The translations under genes and the position numbers were made by a program. Below, one piece after another: positions 17,248-25,093 of a DNA stretch of 64,000 bases. Every line of letters starts with the position of its first letter. Position 1 is the first letter of the stretch. Origin of the DNA: Mycolicibacterium boenickei (GTDB lineage Bacteria; Actinomycetota; Actinomycetes; Mycobacteriales; Mycobacteriaceae); NCBI RefSeq assembly GCF_010731295.1, contig NZ_AP022579.1, positions 5,518,001-5,582,000 on the forward strand, written 5' to 3'. A model generated the notes under the pieces. It did no database searches and was not told the origin of the DNA. It saw nothing but the letters and a program-made list of their open reading frames with translations.

Positions 17248-18429
17248 GTGACCACGACCGCGGCCACTTCCGAAGTCAACGACGAGGACTTCGGCGAGAT
17301 CCTCGCGCAGACCCGCAGCTTCATCCGCTCGGCCGTGGTACCCCGCGAGAACGAGATCCTGGCCACCGACCAGGTGCCCGACGATCTGCGCGAGCAGGCC
17401 AAGAACATGGGGTTGTTCGGTTACGCGATCCCCCAGCAGTGGGGCGGCCTGGGCCTCAACCTGGCCCAAGACGTCGAGCTGGCAATGGAATTCGGGTACA
17501 CGTCGCTGGCCCTGCGGTCGATGTTCGGCACCAACAACGGCATCGCCGGGCAGGTTCTGGTGGGCTTCGGCACCGACGAACAGAAGTCCCGATGGCTGGA
17601 GGGCATCGCCTCCGGCGACGTCGTCGCCTCCTTCGCCCTGACCGAGCCCGGCGCCGGATCCAACCCGGCGGGCTTGCGCACCAAGGCCGTTCGGGACGGG
17701 GACGACTGGGTGATCGACGGCCAGAAGCGGTTCATCACCAACGCGCCCACCGCGAATCTGTTCGTCGTGTTTGCCCGCACCCGCCCTGCTGATGCCGACG
17801 GTCCGGGCATCGCGGTATTCCTGGTGCCGGCCGACGCTGCCGGCGTCGAAGTCGGCGCCAAGGACGCCAAGATGGGTCAGGAGGGCGCCTGGACCGCCGA
17901 CGTCAACTTCACCGGCGTCCGAGTGCCGAACAGCGCGCTCGTCGGCGGCAGCGAGGACGTCGGCTACCGCGCCGCGATGACCTCTCTGGCCCGCGGCCGG
18001 GTCCACATCGCGGCACTGGCGGTGGGATCCGCTCAACGCGCGCTCGACGAGTCGGTCGCCTATGCGGCCGCCGCTACGCAGGGCGGTCAACCCATCGGCA
18101 GCTTCCAACTGGTGCAGGCGATGCTCGCCGATCAGCAGACCGGAGTGATGGCCGGACGGGCCTTGGTGCGCGACGCCGCGGCCAAGTGGGTGTCCGGTGA
18201 GGACCGCCGAATCGCCCCGTCGGCCGCCAAGTTGTTCTGCACCGAAATGGCAGGCAACGTGGCCGATCTCGCGGTGCAGATCCACGGCGGCACCGGCTAC
18301 ATGCGCGAGGTCCCGGTCGAGCGCATCTACCGCGAGGTCCGGCTGCTGCGTCTGTACGAGGGCACCAGCGAGATCCAGCGGCTCATCATCGGCGGCGGGC
18401 TGGTCAAGGCCGCCCAGCGTCAGCACTGA
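17248..18429 (+). CDS. acyl-CoA dehydrogenase (FadE-like)
   Basis: 393 residues from GTG 17248 with GGAG 7 bases upstream; the longer frame from 17197 starts in the promoter. Motifs are GLFGYAIPQQWGGLG, FALTEPGAGSNPAGLRTKA (FAD contact), FITNAPTANLFVVFART, IHGGTGYMREVPVERIYRE and YEGTSEIQRLI, with the catalytic-type Glu in YEGTSE. It is a normal homotetrameric-type enzyme. It heads the rightward operon with the mycofactocin-type SDR and a ligase, divergent from the beta-oxidation operon on the left. Confidence 0.92.
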   Translation: MTTTAATSEVNDEDFGEILAQTRSFIRSAVVPRENEILATDQVPDDLREQAKNMGLFGYAIPQQWGGLGLNLAQDVELAMEFGYTSLALRSMFGTNNGIAGQVLVGFGTDEQKSRWLEGIASGDVVASFALTEPGAGSNPAGLRTKAVRDGDDWVIDGQKRFITNAPTANLFVVFARTRPADADGPGIAVFLVPADAAGVEVGAKDAKMGQEGAWTADVNFTGVRVPNSALVGGSEDVGYRAAMTSLARGRVHIAALAVGSAQRALDESVAYAAAATQGGQPIGSFQLVQAMLADQQTGVMAGRALVRDAAAKWVSGEDRRIAPSAAKLFCTEMAGNVADLAVQIHGGTGYMREVPVERIYREVRLLRLYEGTSEIQRLIIGGGLVKAAQRQH

Positions 18430-18454
18430 AACCAGCTACCCACAAGGAGAATCC

Positions 18455-19276
18455 ATGACGGAGAGGCTCGCCGGAAAGGTCGCCTTCATCACCGGAGCGG
18501 CCCGGGGTCAGGGACGCGCGCATGCGGTCCGGATGGCCAAAGAGGGAGCCGACATCATCGCGGTCGACATCGCCGGACCACTGCCGCCGAGCGTCCCCTA
18601 CGACTCGGCCACGCCTGCGGATCTGACCGAGACCGTGCGATTGGTGGAGGCCACCGGCAAGCGCATCATCGCCACCGCCGCCGACACCCGCGACCACGAG
18701 GCGCTGAAGACCATCGTCGGCAAGGGCGTCGCCGAGTTCGGCCGGCTCGATGTCATCGTCGCCAACGCGGGAATCACTGTGCCCGAGCCGTGGAACGAGA
18801 CCTCCCCCGAATCATTCCGGGACGTCATGGACATCAACGTCACCGGCACCTGGAACACCGTGATGGCCGGCGCCCAGCACATCATCGACGGCGGACGCGG
18901 CGGCTCGATCATCCTGATCAGCTCGGCCGCCGGGATCAAGATGCAGCCGTTCATGGTGCACTACACGGCCAGCAAGCACGCCGTCGCAGGCATGGCTCGC
19001 GCCTTCGCCGCCGAACTCGGTAAGCACAAGATCCGCGTCAACAGCCTGCATCCGGGTGCGGTCAACACTCCGATGGGAACGGGCGACATGCTGGCCGCGC
19101 TCAACCGGGCCAACGACACCAACCCCGGGCTGATGCAGATGGTGACGCCGTTCCTGCCGGACTACATCGCCGAGCCCGAGGACATCGCCGACGCGGCGGT
19201 CTGGCTGGCCAGCGACGAGTCACGGTATGTCACGGCCAGCCGGGTCGCGGTCGATCTGGGTTCCACCCAGTTCTAG
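18455..19276 (+). CDS. SDR family oxidoreductase, mycofactocin-coupled type
   Basis: 273 residues, with AAGGAGA just upstream of ATG 18455. Cofactor motif TGAARGQG is at 13-20, followed by RAHAVRMAKEGADIIAVDI, the sequence style of SDRs that keep NAD bound and hand electrons to mycofactocin. NAG is at 104-106 and the catalytic residues are Ser157, Tyr170 and Lys174. The insert after VDI (about 40-65) is also typical of that subfamily. It likely oxidises an alcohol (possibly a 3-hydroxyacyl or side-chain alcohol) in the pathway. Mycofactocin biosynthesis genes are not in the window, so dependence is inferred from subfamily resemblance. Confidence 0.85.
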   Translation: MTERLAGKVAFITGAARGQGRAHAVRMAKEGADIIAVDIAGPLPPSVPYDSATPADLTETVRLVEATGKRIIATAADTRDHEALKTIVGKGVAEFGRLDVIVANAGITVPEPWNETSPESFRDVMDINVTGTWNTVMAGAQHIIDGGRGGSIILISSAAGIKMQPFMVHYTASKHAVAGMARAFAAELGKHKIRVNSLHPGAVNTPMGTGDMLAALNRANDTNPGLMQMVTPFLPDYIAEPEDIADAAVWLASDESRYVTASRVAVDLGSTQF

Positions 19277-19282
19277 GTCTGC

Positions 19283-20767
19283 ATGTCCAGCGCCACGGAT
19301 TTCGCCGACAGCCTGGCCACCGGCCTGAAGGCGTACGGTGACCGGCCGTTCATCGAATTCGCCCGAAAATGGTATTCGGGCAACGAGATAACCGACTTCA
19401 TCGAACGGGTGTCGACGGCGCTGACCGAGTCGGGCGTCCAGGCCGACGAGCCCGTCGGCATCGTCGTGCGCAACCGGGTCGCGCACGCGGCGACAATCCT
19501 CGGGTTCATCGCGTCACGCCGCCCGGTGGTGATGATTTACTCGTACCAGTCGCCCACCGCGATTGCCCGCGACGTCGAGAGTCTGGCGCTGCCGGCGATC
19601 GTCGCCGATCTGGATGACTGGACGCCCGAGCTCCGTGGCGCCGTCGCGTCCTCCGGCTCCGCCGGCCTCGTGTTGTCCGGGGAACCGCTGCGGGTCGGGG
19701 TGACCTCGACGCGGCTCCCCGGCAGCAGACACGACCCGACGTTGGAGCAGTCCGGTCTGCACATCCTGACCAGTGGCACCACCGGGCCGCCCAAACGAAT
19801 CCCGGTCGCCACCAACGTGCTTGCGCACACCGTGCTGAGCATGACGATCGGTGCGGGCACCGAGGTGGTGGGTCCCGACACGCCGCCCGCACTGGTGTAC
19901 TGGCCGTTCGGCAGCATCGGGGTCTGCCAGCTGCTGGCCGCCCCGTGCTCCGGCAAGCGCATGGTGCTGCTGGAGAAGTTCAGCGTCCCCGAGTGGGTCG
20001 AGGCGATCAAGACCTACCGAATCACCCGTGCGGGTGTGCAGCCCGCGATACTTCGCATGCTGCTGCAGGCCGACGTCCCTCGCGAGGATCTGGCGTCGCT
20101 GGAGGGGCTCTCGGGCGGCTCCGGGCCGCTGGAGCCGGAGTTGCGGGCCGAGTTCGAGGGGCGCTACGGCATACCGCTGCTGTGGGCCTACGGGGCAACC
20201 GAATTCGCAGGCTCGGTGTGCAGCTGGACCCCCGAGCTGTATCGGCGGTACGGCGCGGACAAGCCCGACAGCGTCGGGCAGCCGCTGCCCGGCGTGCGGG
20301 TCCGTATCGTCGACCCCGACACCGCCGCCGAAGTCCCCGCCGGCGCCGTCGGACTGCTCGAAGCCAGCGTCGCGGTCATCGGACCGGACTGGGTGCGGAC
20401 CACCGACCTGGCCTCCGTCGACGAGGACGGCTTCGTCACGCTGCACGGCCGCGGCGACGGCGCGATCAACCGCGGCGGCTTCAAGATCCTCCCGGAAACG
20501 GTTCGGCGGGTGCTGATCTCGCACCCCAGTGTGCTCGACGCCTGCGTGGTGGGGGTCCCGGATGCCCGTCTCGGCGCGGTGCCGTTCGCCGCGGTCGAGC
20601 TACGACGCGACGCCGTCGCCCCCACCGAAGCCGAGTTGAAAGATCTGGTGCGCGAGGAGTTACCGAGCCATCATGTGCCGGTGGCCGTTGCGGTCGTCGA
20701 CGCGCTCCCCCGCAATGCCGCCCTCAAGGTGCGCCCGGGAGACGTTGCGGCGTTGTACCGCAGGTAG
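19283..20767 (+). CDS. AMP-dependent acyl-CoA synthetase/ligase (FadD-like)
   Basis: 494 residues, ATG 6 bases after the SDR stop. ANL motifs are LTSGTTGPPKR (162-172), YGATEFAGS and RTTDLASVDEDGF, followed by GAINRGGFKILPETV. The C-terminal catalytic-lysine region reads NAALKVRPGDV: the Lys is present but the usual SGK context is not. It is the closest relative in the window of the ligase at 6849, suggesting duplication between the two operons. It would supply the CoA ester for the dehydrogenase three genes upstream. Confidence 0.9.
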   Translation: MSSATDFADSLATGLKAYGDRPFIEFARKWYSGNEITDFIERVSTALTESGVQADEPVGIVVRNRVAHAATILGFIASRRPVVMIYSYQSPTAIARDVESLALPAIVADLDDWTPELRGAVASSGSAGLVLSGEPLRVGVTSTRLPGSRHDPTLEQSGLHILTSGTTGPPKRIPVATNVLAHTVLSMTIGAGTEVVGPDTPPALVYWPFGSIGVCQLLAAPCSGKRMVLLEKFSVPEWVEAIKTYRITRAGVQPAILRMLLQADVPREDLASLEGLSGGSGPLEPELRAEFEGRYGIPLLWAYGATEFAGSVCSWTPELYRRYGADKPDSVGQPLPGVRVRIVDPDTAAEVPAGAVGLLEASVAVIGPDWVRTTDLASVDEDGFVTLHGRGDGAINRGGFKILPETVRRVLISHPSVLDACVVGVPDARLGAVPFAAVELRRDAVAPTEAELKDLVREELPSHHVPVAVAVVDALPRNAALKVRPGDVAALYRR

Positions 20768-20774
20768 CCTCCCC

Positions 20775-20836
20775 CGCGAGCAGACGCAAAACTGCCCATT
20801 TGGCAACGAAATTAGGCAGTTTTATGTCTGCTCGCG
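20775..20836. repeat. hairpin repeat R2 / bidirectional terminator
   Basis: CGCGAGCAGAC (20775-20785) pairs with GTCTGCTCGCG (20826-20836), and inner AAAACTGCC (20788-20796) pairs with GGCAGTTTT (20815-20823). It lies between the convergent stops of the ligase (20767) and hydrolase (20845), so it probably terminates both. Outer arms are shared with R1 and R3; the inner stem differs. Confidence 0.8.
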
Positions 20837-20844
20837 CGCCTTGA

Positions 20845-21753
20845 TCAACCCCTGCCCAAGGTGCGGGTCAGGAACTTCACCTGGTCTGCGACCGCGGTGT
20901 CGAACCAGCCATGACCCGGCCACACGTCGAAGTGGTCGCACGGGTAGTGGTGGACCTGGGCCCGGGCCTGCACGGCCGTCTTCATCACCGAGTTGGCCGG
21001 TACGAACCGGTCGAAGTCGGCAATCTGAATCAGCACAGGACATTTCAGTGCCTTGGCCGCCGCACCGGTGCGGATCTGTACGAGTTCCATACCGATGGCC
21101 GAGTCGACTTCGTTGCGCCATGTGGGCCCGGCGATGGCACGGTAGCTGTCGTATGCCCCGTCGAGGGCCAATGCGCCCGGCTCCCCCGGCTTGGCCGCCA
21201 GCGGCATCAACGTCGGCGTGCGACCAGCTGCCACCGCCACCCGACTCTTCACCCCGGCGAGCGTCCAGCGCAGCGCCGACCCGACATCTCGGTGCGCCAC
21301 CGCCGCCCGGCTGGCGGCCAGCCCATTCGTCAGCGGGGTCATGCCGATCACGGCGGCCACATCGGCGCACTGCGCGGCCACCCGCAGGACGTGACTACCG
21401 GAGAACGATGATCCCCACAGCACCACCCGGCTGCGATCCACCCCCGGCAGTTGCTGGGCCGCCGCGATGGCCGCACCGTAATCGGCCATCTGCCGCTCGA
21501 CCGAAACACTCTGCCGCGGTTGCCCTTCAGAGGCTCCGAAGCCGCGGTAGTCGAAGGCCACCACATCGAGTCCGGCGGCGCTGAAGCGCTCCGCGAACGG
21601 CTGCAGGCCCGAGTCCTTGGTACCGCCGAACCCGTGCGCCATCACCACCACCGGTCGTCCGGCCGGCCCGGTGAACCCGTCACCGGCCGCGGCGAAATGC
21701 CAGGCGCTGCAACGCTCGCCGGCCGAATAGAAGGTCAGCTCGGTGTAGGTCAT
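20845..21753 (-). CDS. alpha/beta hydrolase
   Basis: 302 residues. The oxyanion region is VVVMAHGFGGTKDSGL (35-50) and the strand-turn is AFDYRGFGASEGQPR. The nucleophile elbow is WGSSFSG with Ser116 (the final Gly of GxSxG is Ser). A DFDRF segment about residue 225 and HFDVWPGHGW near the C-terminus probably give the acid and His. It belongs to the hydrolase_4 / dienelactone-hydrolase-like group. ATG overlaps the monooxygenase stop (ATGA). Coupled to an oxygenase, it may cleave the ester or lactone that enzyme makes. Confidence 0.8.
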   Translation of the reverse strand: MTYTELTFYSAGERCSAWHFAAAGDGFTGPAGRPVVVMAHGFGGTKDSGLQPFAERFSAAGLDVVAFDYRGFGASEGQPRQSVSVERQMADYGAAIAAAQQLPGVDRSRVVLWGSSFSGSHVLRVAAQCADVAAVIGMTPLTNGLAASRAAVAHRDVGSALRWTLAGVKSRVAVAAGRTPTLMPLAAKPGEPGALALDGAYDSYRAIAGPTWRNEVDSAIGMELVQIRTGAAAKALKCPVLIQIADFDRFVPANSVMKTAVQARAQVHHYPCDHFDVWPGHGWFDTAVADQVKFLTRTLGRG

Positions 21754-23105
21754 ACCGTCACCCCGGCGACCGTCGGCAGCCCGGCCGCCGCGGCGCGTTC
21801 AGCTCCGGCCGGCAATTCGCGCGTGCGGATGTCGTGCTCGTAATAGAAGTAGTCCACCTGCTGGGTGTGCCGGGGCCGGTCGGTGCAGTGCCCACCGTGC
21901 AGCTTTTGATCGGCATCGATCACCCGCTCCATCTCGGGCACCGGCGGCAGCGCGTAGCGTCCGACCGCGTAGGCGGCCAACAACCGGGACTGGCATTCCA
22001 CGAAGGGGAACAGTGTCGGAATCGCCTGCGCGAAACCCATGAACACCAGATCGTCCATCCCGGGCTTGAACATCCGCTTGTACAGCCGGATGTGGTTGCC
22101 GGGAGCGCTGACGACGTCCCGGTCGAAGAACGGGAAGGTGATGTTGTAGCCCGTCGCGTAGACGATCGCGTCGAAGTCGTCGGTGGTCCCGTCCTCGAAA
22201 TGCACGGTGGCGCCGTCCAAACGGGACACATTCGGCTTCGGGATGACGTCACCGGAGCCCAGCCGCAGCGGCAACTCCACCGACTGCGTCGGGTGGGCTT
22301 CGAAGAGCTTGTGATTCGGCGCGGGCAACCCGTACATCGTCGGATCGGTGCCGAGCATCGGCCCGATCAGCTGGACCAGCTTGCGCTGCCACGACAACGG
22401 CAGATACGGATTGGTCCGGAAATACTTGTCACCGGGTTGTCCCGCAATGTATTTCGGCACGATCCAGGCGCTCGAGCGGGTGGACAGCGTGACCTTGTTC
22501 TGGAGCGACTTGGACGACAACTCCACGGTGATGTCGGCTGCACTGTTCCCGATGCCCACCACCAGAATCCGCTTGCCGGTCAGCTCGAGCGGTTCCTTGG
22601 GGTCGATGTAGTGGTGGGAATGGATCTCCTCACCGGTGAATGTCCCGGGAAACTCCGGCAGTCGCGGGTCCCAGTGGTGACCGTTGGCGACAACCAGCAG
22701 ATCGAACTCGCGCCGGGCGCCGGTCTGATCCTCGATCTCCCACCCGCCGTCGTCGGCCCGGGCCGCGTGCACCACGCCATTGTCGAACTCGATGTTCTCC
22801 AACAACCCGAAGGCGTTCGCGTAGGCGTCCAGATAGCACTTGATGTCGGAGTGGTGCGGGAAGGACGGGAAGTGCTCGGGGACCGGAAAGTCCTTGAACG
22901 ACAACCGATGCTTGCTGGTGTCGATGTGCAGGGATCGGTACGCACTGCTGTGCCCGTTCGGGTTGCCGAAGGCCCAGTTGCCACCGATCCGGTCCGACGC
23001 CTCGAACGTCGTGTACGGCACCCGGTAATCCTTGAGCATCTTCCCGGCGGTGAGCCCGCTGATGCCCGCGCCGATGATCGCGGTCCGCGGCAGTGAACGC
23101 TGCAA
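21750..23105 (-). CDS. flavin-containing monooxygenase (class B, NADPH-dependent)
   Basis: 451 residues. TTG 23105 is chosen because AAGGAG stands 7 bases upstream. FAD motif GAGISG is at 12-17, NADPH motif GIGNSA at 184-189, and the FMO fingerprint FTGEEIHSHHY at 156-166 fits FxGxxxHxxxY. It inserts one oxygen from O2 into a ketone or a nucleophilic N/S atom via a C4a-peroxyflavin; the fingerprint favours FMO over classical Baeyer-Villiger enzymes, although many FMOs do both. The coupled hydrolase suggests ketone-to-ester chemistry. Hairpin R3 lies 86 bases upstream of its start. Confidence 0.88.
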   Translation of the reverse strand: MQRSLPRTAIIGAGISGLTAGKMLKDYRVPYTTFEASDRIGGNWAFGNPNGHSSAYRSLHIDTSKHRLSFKDFPVPEHFPSFPHHSDIKCYLDAYANAFGLLENIEFDNGVVHAARADDGGWEIEDQTGARREFDLLVVANGHHWDPRLPEFPGTFTGEEIHSHHYIDPKEPLELTGKRILVVGIGNSAADITVELSSKSLQNKVTLSTRSSAWIVPKYIAGQPGDKYFRTNPYLPLSWQRKLVQLIGPMLGTDPTMYGLPAPNHKLFEAHPTQSVELPLRLGSGDVIPKPNVSRLDGATVHFEDGTTDDFDAIVYATGYNITFPFFDRDVVSAPGNHIRLYKRMFKPGMDDLVFMGFAQAIPTLFPFVECQSRLLAAYAVGRYALPPVPEMERVIDADQKLHGGHCTDRPRHTQQVDYFYYEHDIRTRELPAGAERAAAAGLPTVAGVTV

Positions 23106-23190
23106 CCCAGTGCTCCTTCACGTTGTGATCCAGAACACTAACAGCGGAGTTTGACGGACGTCAATGAATTCTGACAAGTGTCAGAAACGC

Positions 23191-23252
23191 CGCGAGCAGA
23201 CGCGTAGGTACCCGAGTTGCAGAGATTTCGGGTACCTACGCGTCTGCTCGCG
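23191..23252. repeat. hairpin repeat R3, perfect 25-base arms
   Basis: Positions 23191-23215 and 23228-23252 are perfect reverse complements, beginning CGCGAGCAGACG and ending CGTCTGCTCGCG, with a 12-base loop. It lies just after the MaoC stop (23267, leftward) and so can terminate that unit. The outer 12 bases are common to R1 and R2; the inner stem CGTAGGTACCCGA is unique. Confidence 0.85.
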
Positions 23253-23266
23253 GGAGGAAAGGAACC

Positions 23267-23725
23267 TCAGCCGATGAAGCGGACGATCGACTCGGCGACC
23301 GCGGCGGGCTTCTCCGAACCCTCGATCTCGACGGTGACGGTCATGGTCGCCTGCACCGCGCCGTCCAGCTGGGCGACGTCGGTGATCGCCGCAAGCGCAC
23401 GCACCTTCGACCCGACCCGAACCGGGGTGATGAACCGAACCTTGTTGTAGCCGTAGTTGACCGCCAACTTGACGTTGTCGACGCGGTAGAGCTGATGGGT
23501 GAAATGCGGCAGCAGCGACAGCGTCAGCAGGCCGTGCGCGATGGTCCCGCCGAACGGTCCTCCTGCCGCCTTCTCCGGATCGACGTGAATCCACTGATGG
23601 TCATCGGTGGCGTCGGCGAACAGATTCACCCGCTCCTGGGTGACCTCCATCCACTCGGTGGGGCCCAGCTCGCTGCCCTTTGCCGCCACGAACTCGTCAA
23701 GACCATTGAAGATTTTCACGCTCAC
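23267..23725 (-). CDS. MaoC family (R)-specific enoyl-CoA hydratase, HtdZ/Rv0130-like
   Basis: 152 residues, a single hot-dog fold. The hydratase-2 motif reads ATDDHQWIHVDPEKA with Asp42 and His47 as the catalytic pair, followed by GPFGGTIAHGLLTLSLLPHF. From memory, the protein is very like M. tuberculosis Rv0130 (VNLFADATxDHQWIHVDPE; KLAxNYGxNKVRF). It hydrates trans-2-enoyl-CoA to the (R)-3-hydroxy form and could supply the hydration step missing from the operon at 13989-17133. It is 16 bases downstream of purU on the same strand. Confidence 0.9.
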   Translation of the reverse strand: MSVKIFNGLDEFVAAKGSELGPTEWMEVTQERVNLFADATDDHQWIHVDPEKAAGGPFGGTIAHGLLTLSLLPHFTHQLYRVDNVKLAVNYGYNKVRFITPVRVGSKVRALAAITDVAQLDGAVQATMTVTVEIEGSEKPAAVAESIVRFIG

Positions 23726-23741
23726 TCCTCTCGAACCGTGG

Positions 23742-24632
23742 TCAGAAGACTACGGTCTGATTCCCGAACCGGATTACGCGGTCCTCACAGTGCCACAGCA
23801 CCGCACGGGACAACACCAACCGCTCCACGTCCGCACCCAACCGCACCAGGTCACCGACCGAGTGGCGGTGATCCACCCGGACCACGTCCTGCTCGATGAT
23901 GGGTCCCTCATCGAGGTCGCCGGTCACGTAATGCGCTGTCGCACCGACCAACTTGACCCCCCGTTCCTTGGCCCTGCGGTAGGGAGCCGCACCGATGAAC
24001 GCCGGCAGGAAGGAATGGTGGATGTTGATCAGCGGGCAGCCCACGGCCTCGAGAAACTCGGGCGTGAGGATCTGCATGTACCGGGCCAGCACCACCAGAT
24101 CGACGTTCCCGCGCAACAAGTCCAGGATCCGCTGCTCGGCTTCGGGCCGGTTCTCCCGGGTCGCGGGGACATACAGAAACGGCACACCGAACGCGCGCAC
24201 CTGATCGGCGAGGTCGGGATGGTTCGAGATGACCATGACGACCGACATGTCGAGTTCACCGCGCCGGTTGCGCCACAACAGATCCAGCAGACAGTGATCC
24301 TCGCGGGAGGCCATCAGCGCCACCCGTTTCGGCTTGGCGGCCTCCGTCAGGCGGAAGTCCATCTCGAACGGCTCGGCTACCCGTCGCCGGAAATCCCGCT
24401 CGAGTTCGTCCCGCACCGCGGCCAGGCCCGGCAGATGGAAGATCGTGCGTTGCATGAAGGTGCCGCCGGACTGCTCGGTGGAGTGCTGATCCAGCGACAC
24501 GATGTTGGCGCCGGCACCGGTGAGGAAGCCGCTGATCGCCGCGACCAGGCCGGGCCGGTCCGCGCAACGCAGCAGCAGCCTGCCGACATCGTGGACCGGC
24601 AGGGTGGACGCTTTCGGATACTCCTGAGTCAT
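23742..24632 (-). CDS. purU: formyltetrahydrofolate deformylase PurU
   Basis: 296 residues from ATG 24632; two in-frame GTGs immediately upstream are alternatives. An N-terminal ACT domain (about 17-95, LLLRCADRPGLVAAISGFL) is followed by a formyl-transferase/hydrolase fold with SNHPDLADQV, the Asn-His pair in INIHHSFLPAF (about 202-212), and the Asp in AHYVTGDLDEGPI (about 233-244). It hydrolyses 10-formyl-THF to formate and THF, balancing one-carbon pools, and the ACT domain senses Met or Gly. It is a housekeeping gene bordering the catabolic island. A strong hairpin lies 59 bases upstream. Confidence 0.95.
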   Translation of the reverse strand: MTQEYPKASTLPVHDVGRLLLRCADRPGLVAAISGFLTGAGANIVSLDQHSTEQSGGTFMQRTIFHLPGLAAVRDELERDFRRRVAEPFEMDFRLTEAAKPKRVALMASREDHCLLDLLWRNRRGELDMSVVMVISNHPDLADQVRAFGVPFLYVPATRENRPEAEQRILDLLRGNVDLVVLARYMQILTPEFLEAVGCPLINIHHSFLPAFIGAAPYRRAKERGVKLVGATAHYVTGDLDEGPIIEQDVVRVDHRHSVGDLVRLGADVERLVLSRAVLWHCEDRVIRFGNQTVVF

Positions 24633-24690
24633 CACCACAAGAATCTCATCTAGAGCTTCCTGACCGACGCACTACCCACCAATTGAAACA

Positions 24691-24708
24691 CCGGCCCGAA
24701 AGGGCCGG
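24691..24708. other. GAAA-loop hairpin upstream of purU
   Basis: CCGGCCC (24691-24697), loop GAAA, GGGCCGG (24702-24708). It lies between two divergent starts, so it is not an ordinary terminator of a flanking gene. It could be a leader structure of the purU transcript. Confidence 0.5.
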
Positions 24709-25093
24709 GCACACCCGAAGTTGATCGCCATTCACCCCGGTGCGCTATCGCCGACCGGCTGGCTGAGGGCCGCGGCAGCAAAAGGCTGACCCCGCTTCCG
24801 CGCACCGCCCATTAGGCATCAACGTCAATTCTCAATTTTTGCCATATCCGTCCGTAAGCCACATATACGGCATATATGGAGATTTCTGAATTTGCCAAAA
24901 TTGCATGTACCCGTGAGTAAATCGGGGATGTACGGACAGAATTCACCACCCGACTGGACAAGATTTCTCGGCTCGCTGGAATTCCCATACGAAGCGGCGC
25001 GATACTCGTCACACGTATTCGCACAACCGTGCTACACACCAAAATCAGCCGTCCGAGTCGGAAGGCACGGCTGACCGACGAAATGGATTCCAG
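24709..25093. promoter_or_regulatory. AT-rich intergenic region before the acyltransferase-like gene
   Basis: No convincing gene lies in this stretch. From about 24813 to 24930 base composition drops well below the neighbouring GC level. CATATA (24862-24867) and TATATG (24873-24878) form a perfect dyad around CGGCA, which would suit a TetR-type operator or a promoter. A short frame, GTG 24913 to the stop at 25074 (53 residues), ends 19 bases before the next gene. Its codon use (AGA, TCA, ACA, CCA) is unlike the neighbours, so I do not call it a gene. Confidence 0.45.

Noticed and set aside
13254..23252. CRISPR-like or insertion-sequence explanation for the three shared-arm hairpins
   Set aside because: The copies are single, thousands of bases apart, without spacers, transposase or target duplications.
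23607..24653. 348-codon rightward frame over MaoC and purU
   Set aside because: Both leftward genes have unmistakable motifs; this frame is antisense and motif-free.
24913..25074. RiPP-type precursor peptide for the E1-nitroreductase protein
   Set aside because: Codon choice is atypical, there is no ribosome-binding site, no repeated core or leader-core pattern, and the frame may be chance. Kept only as a note within the gap.
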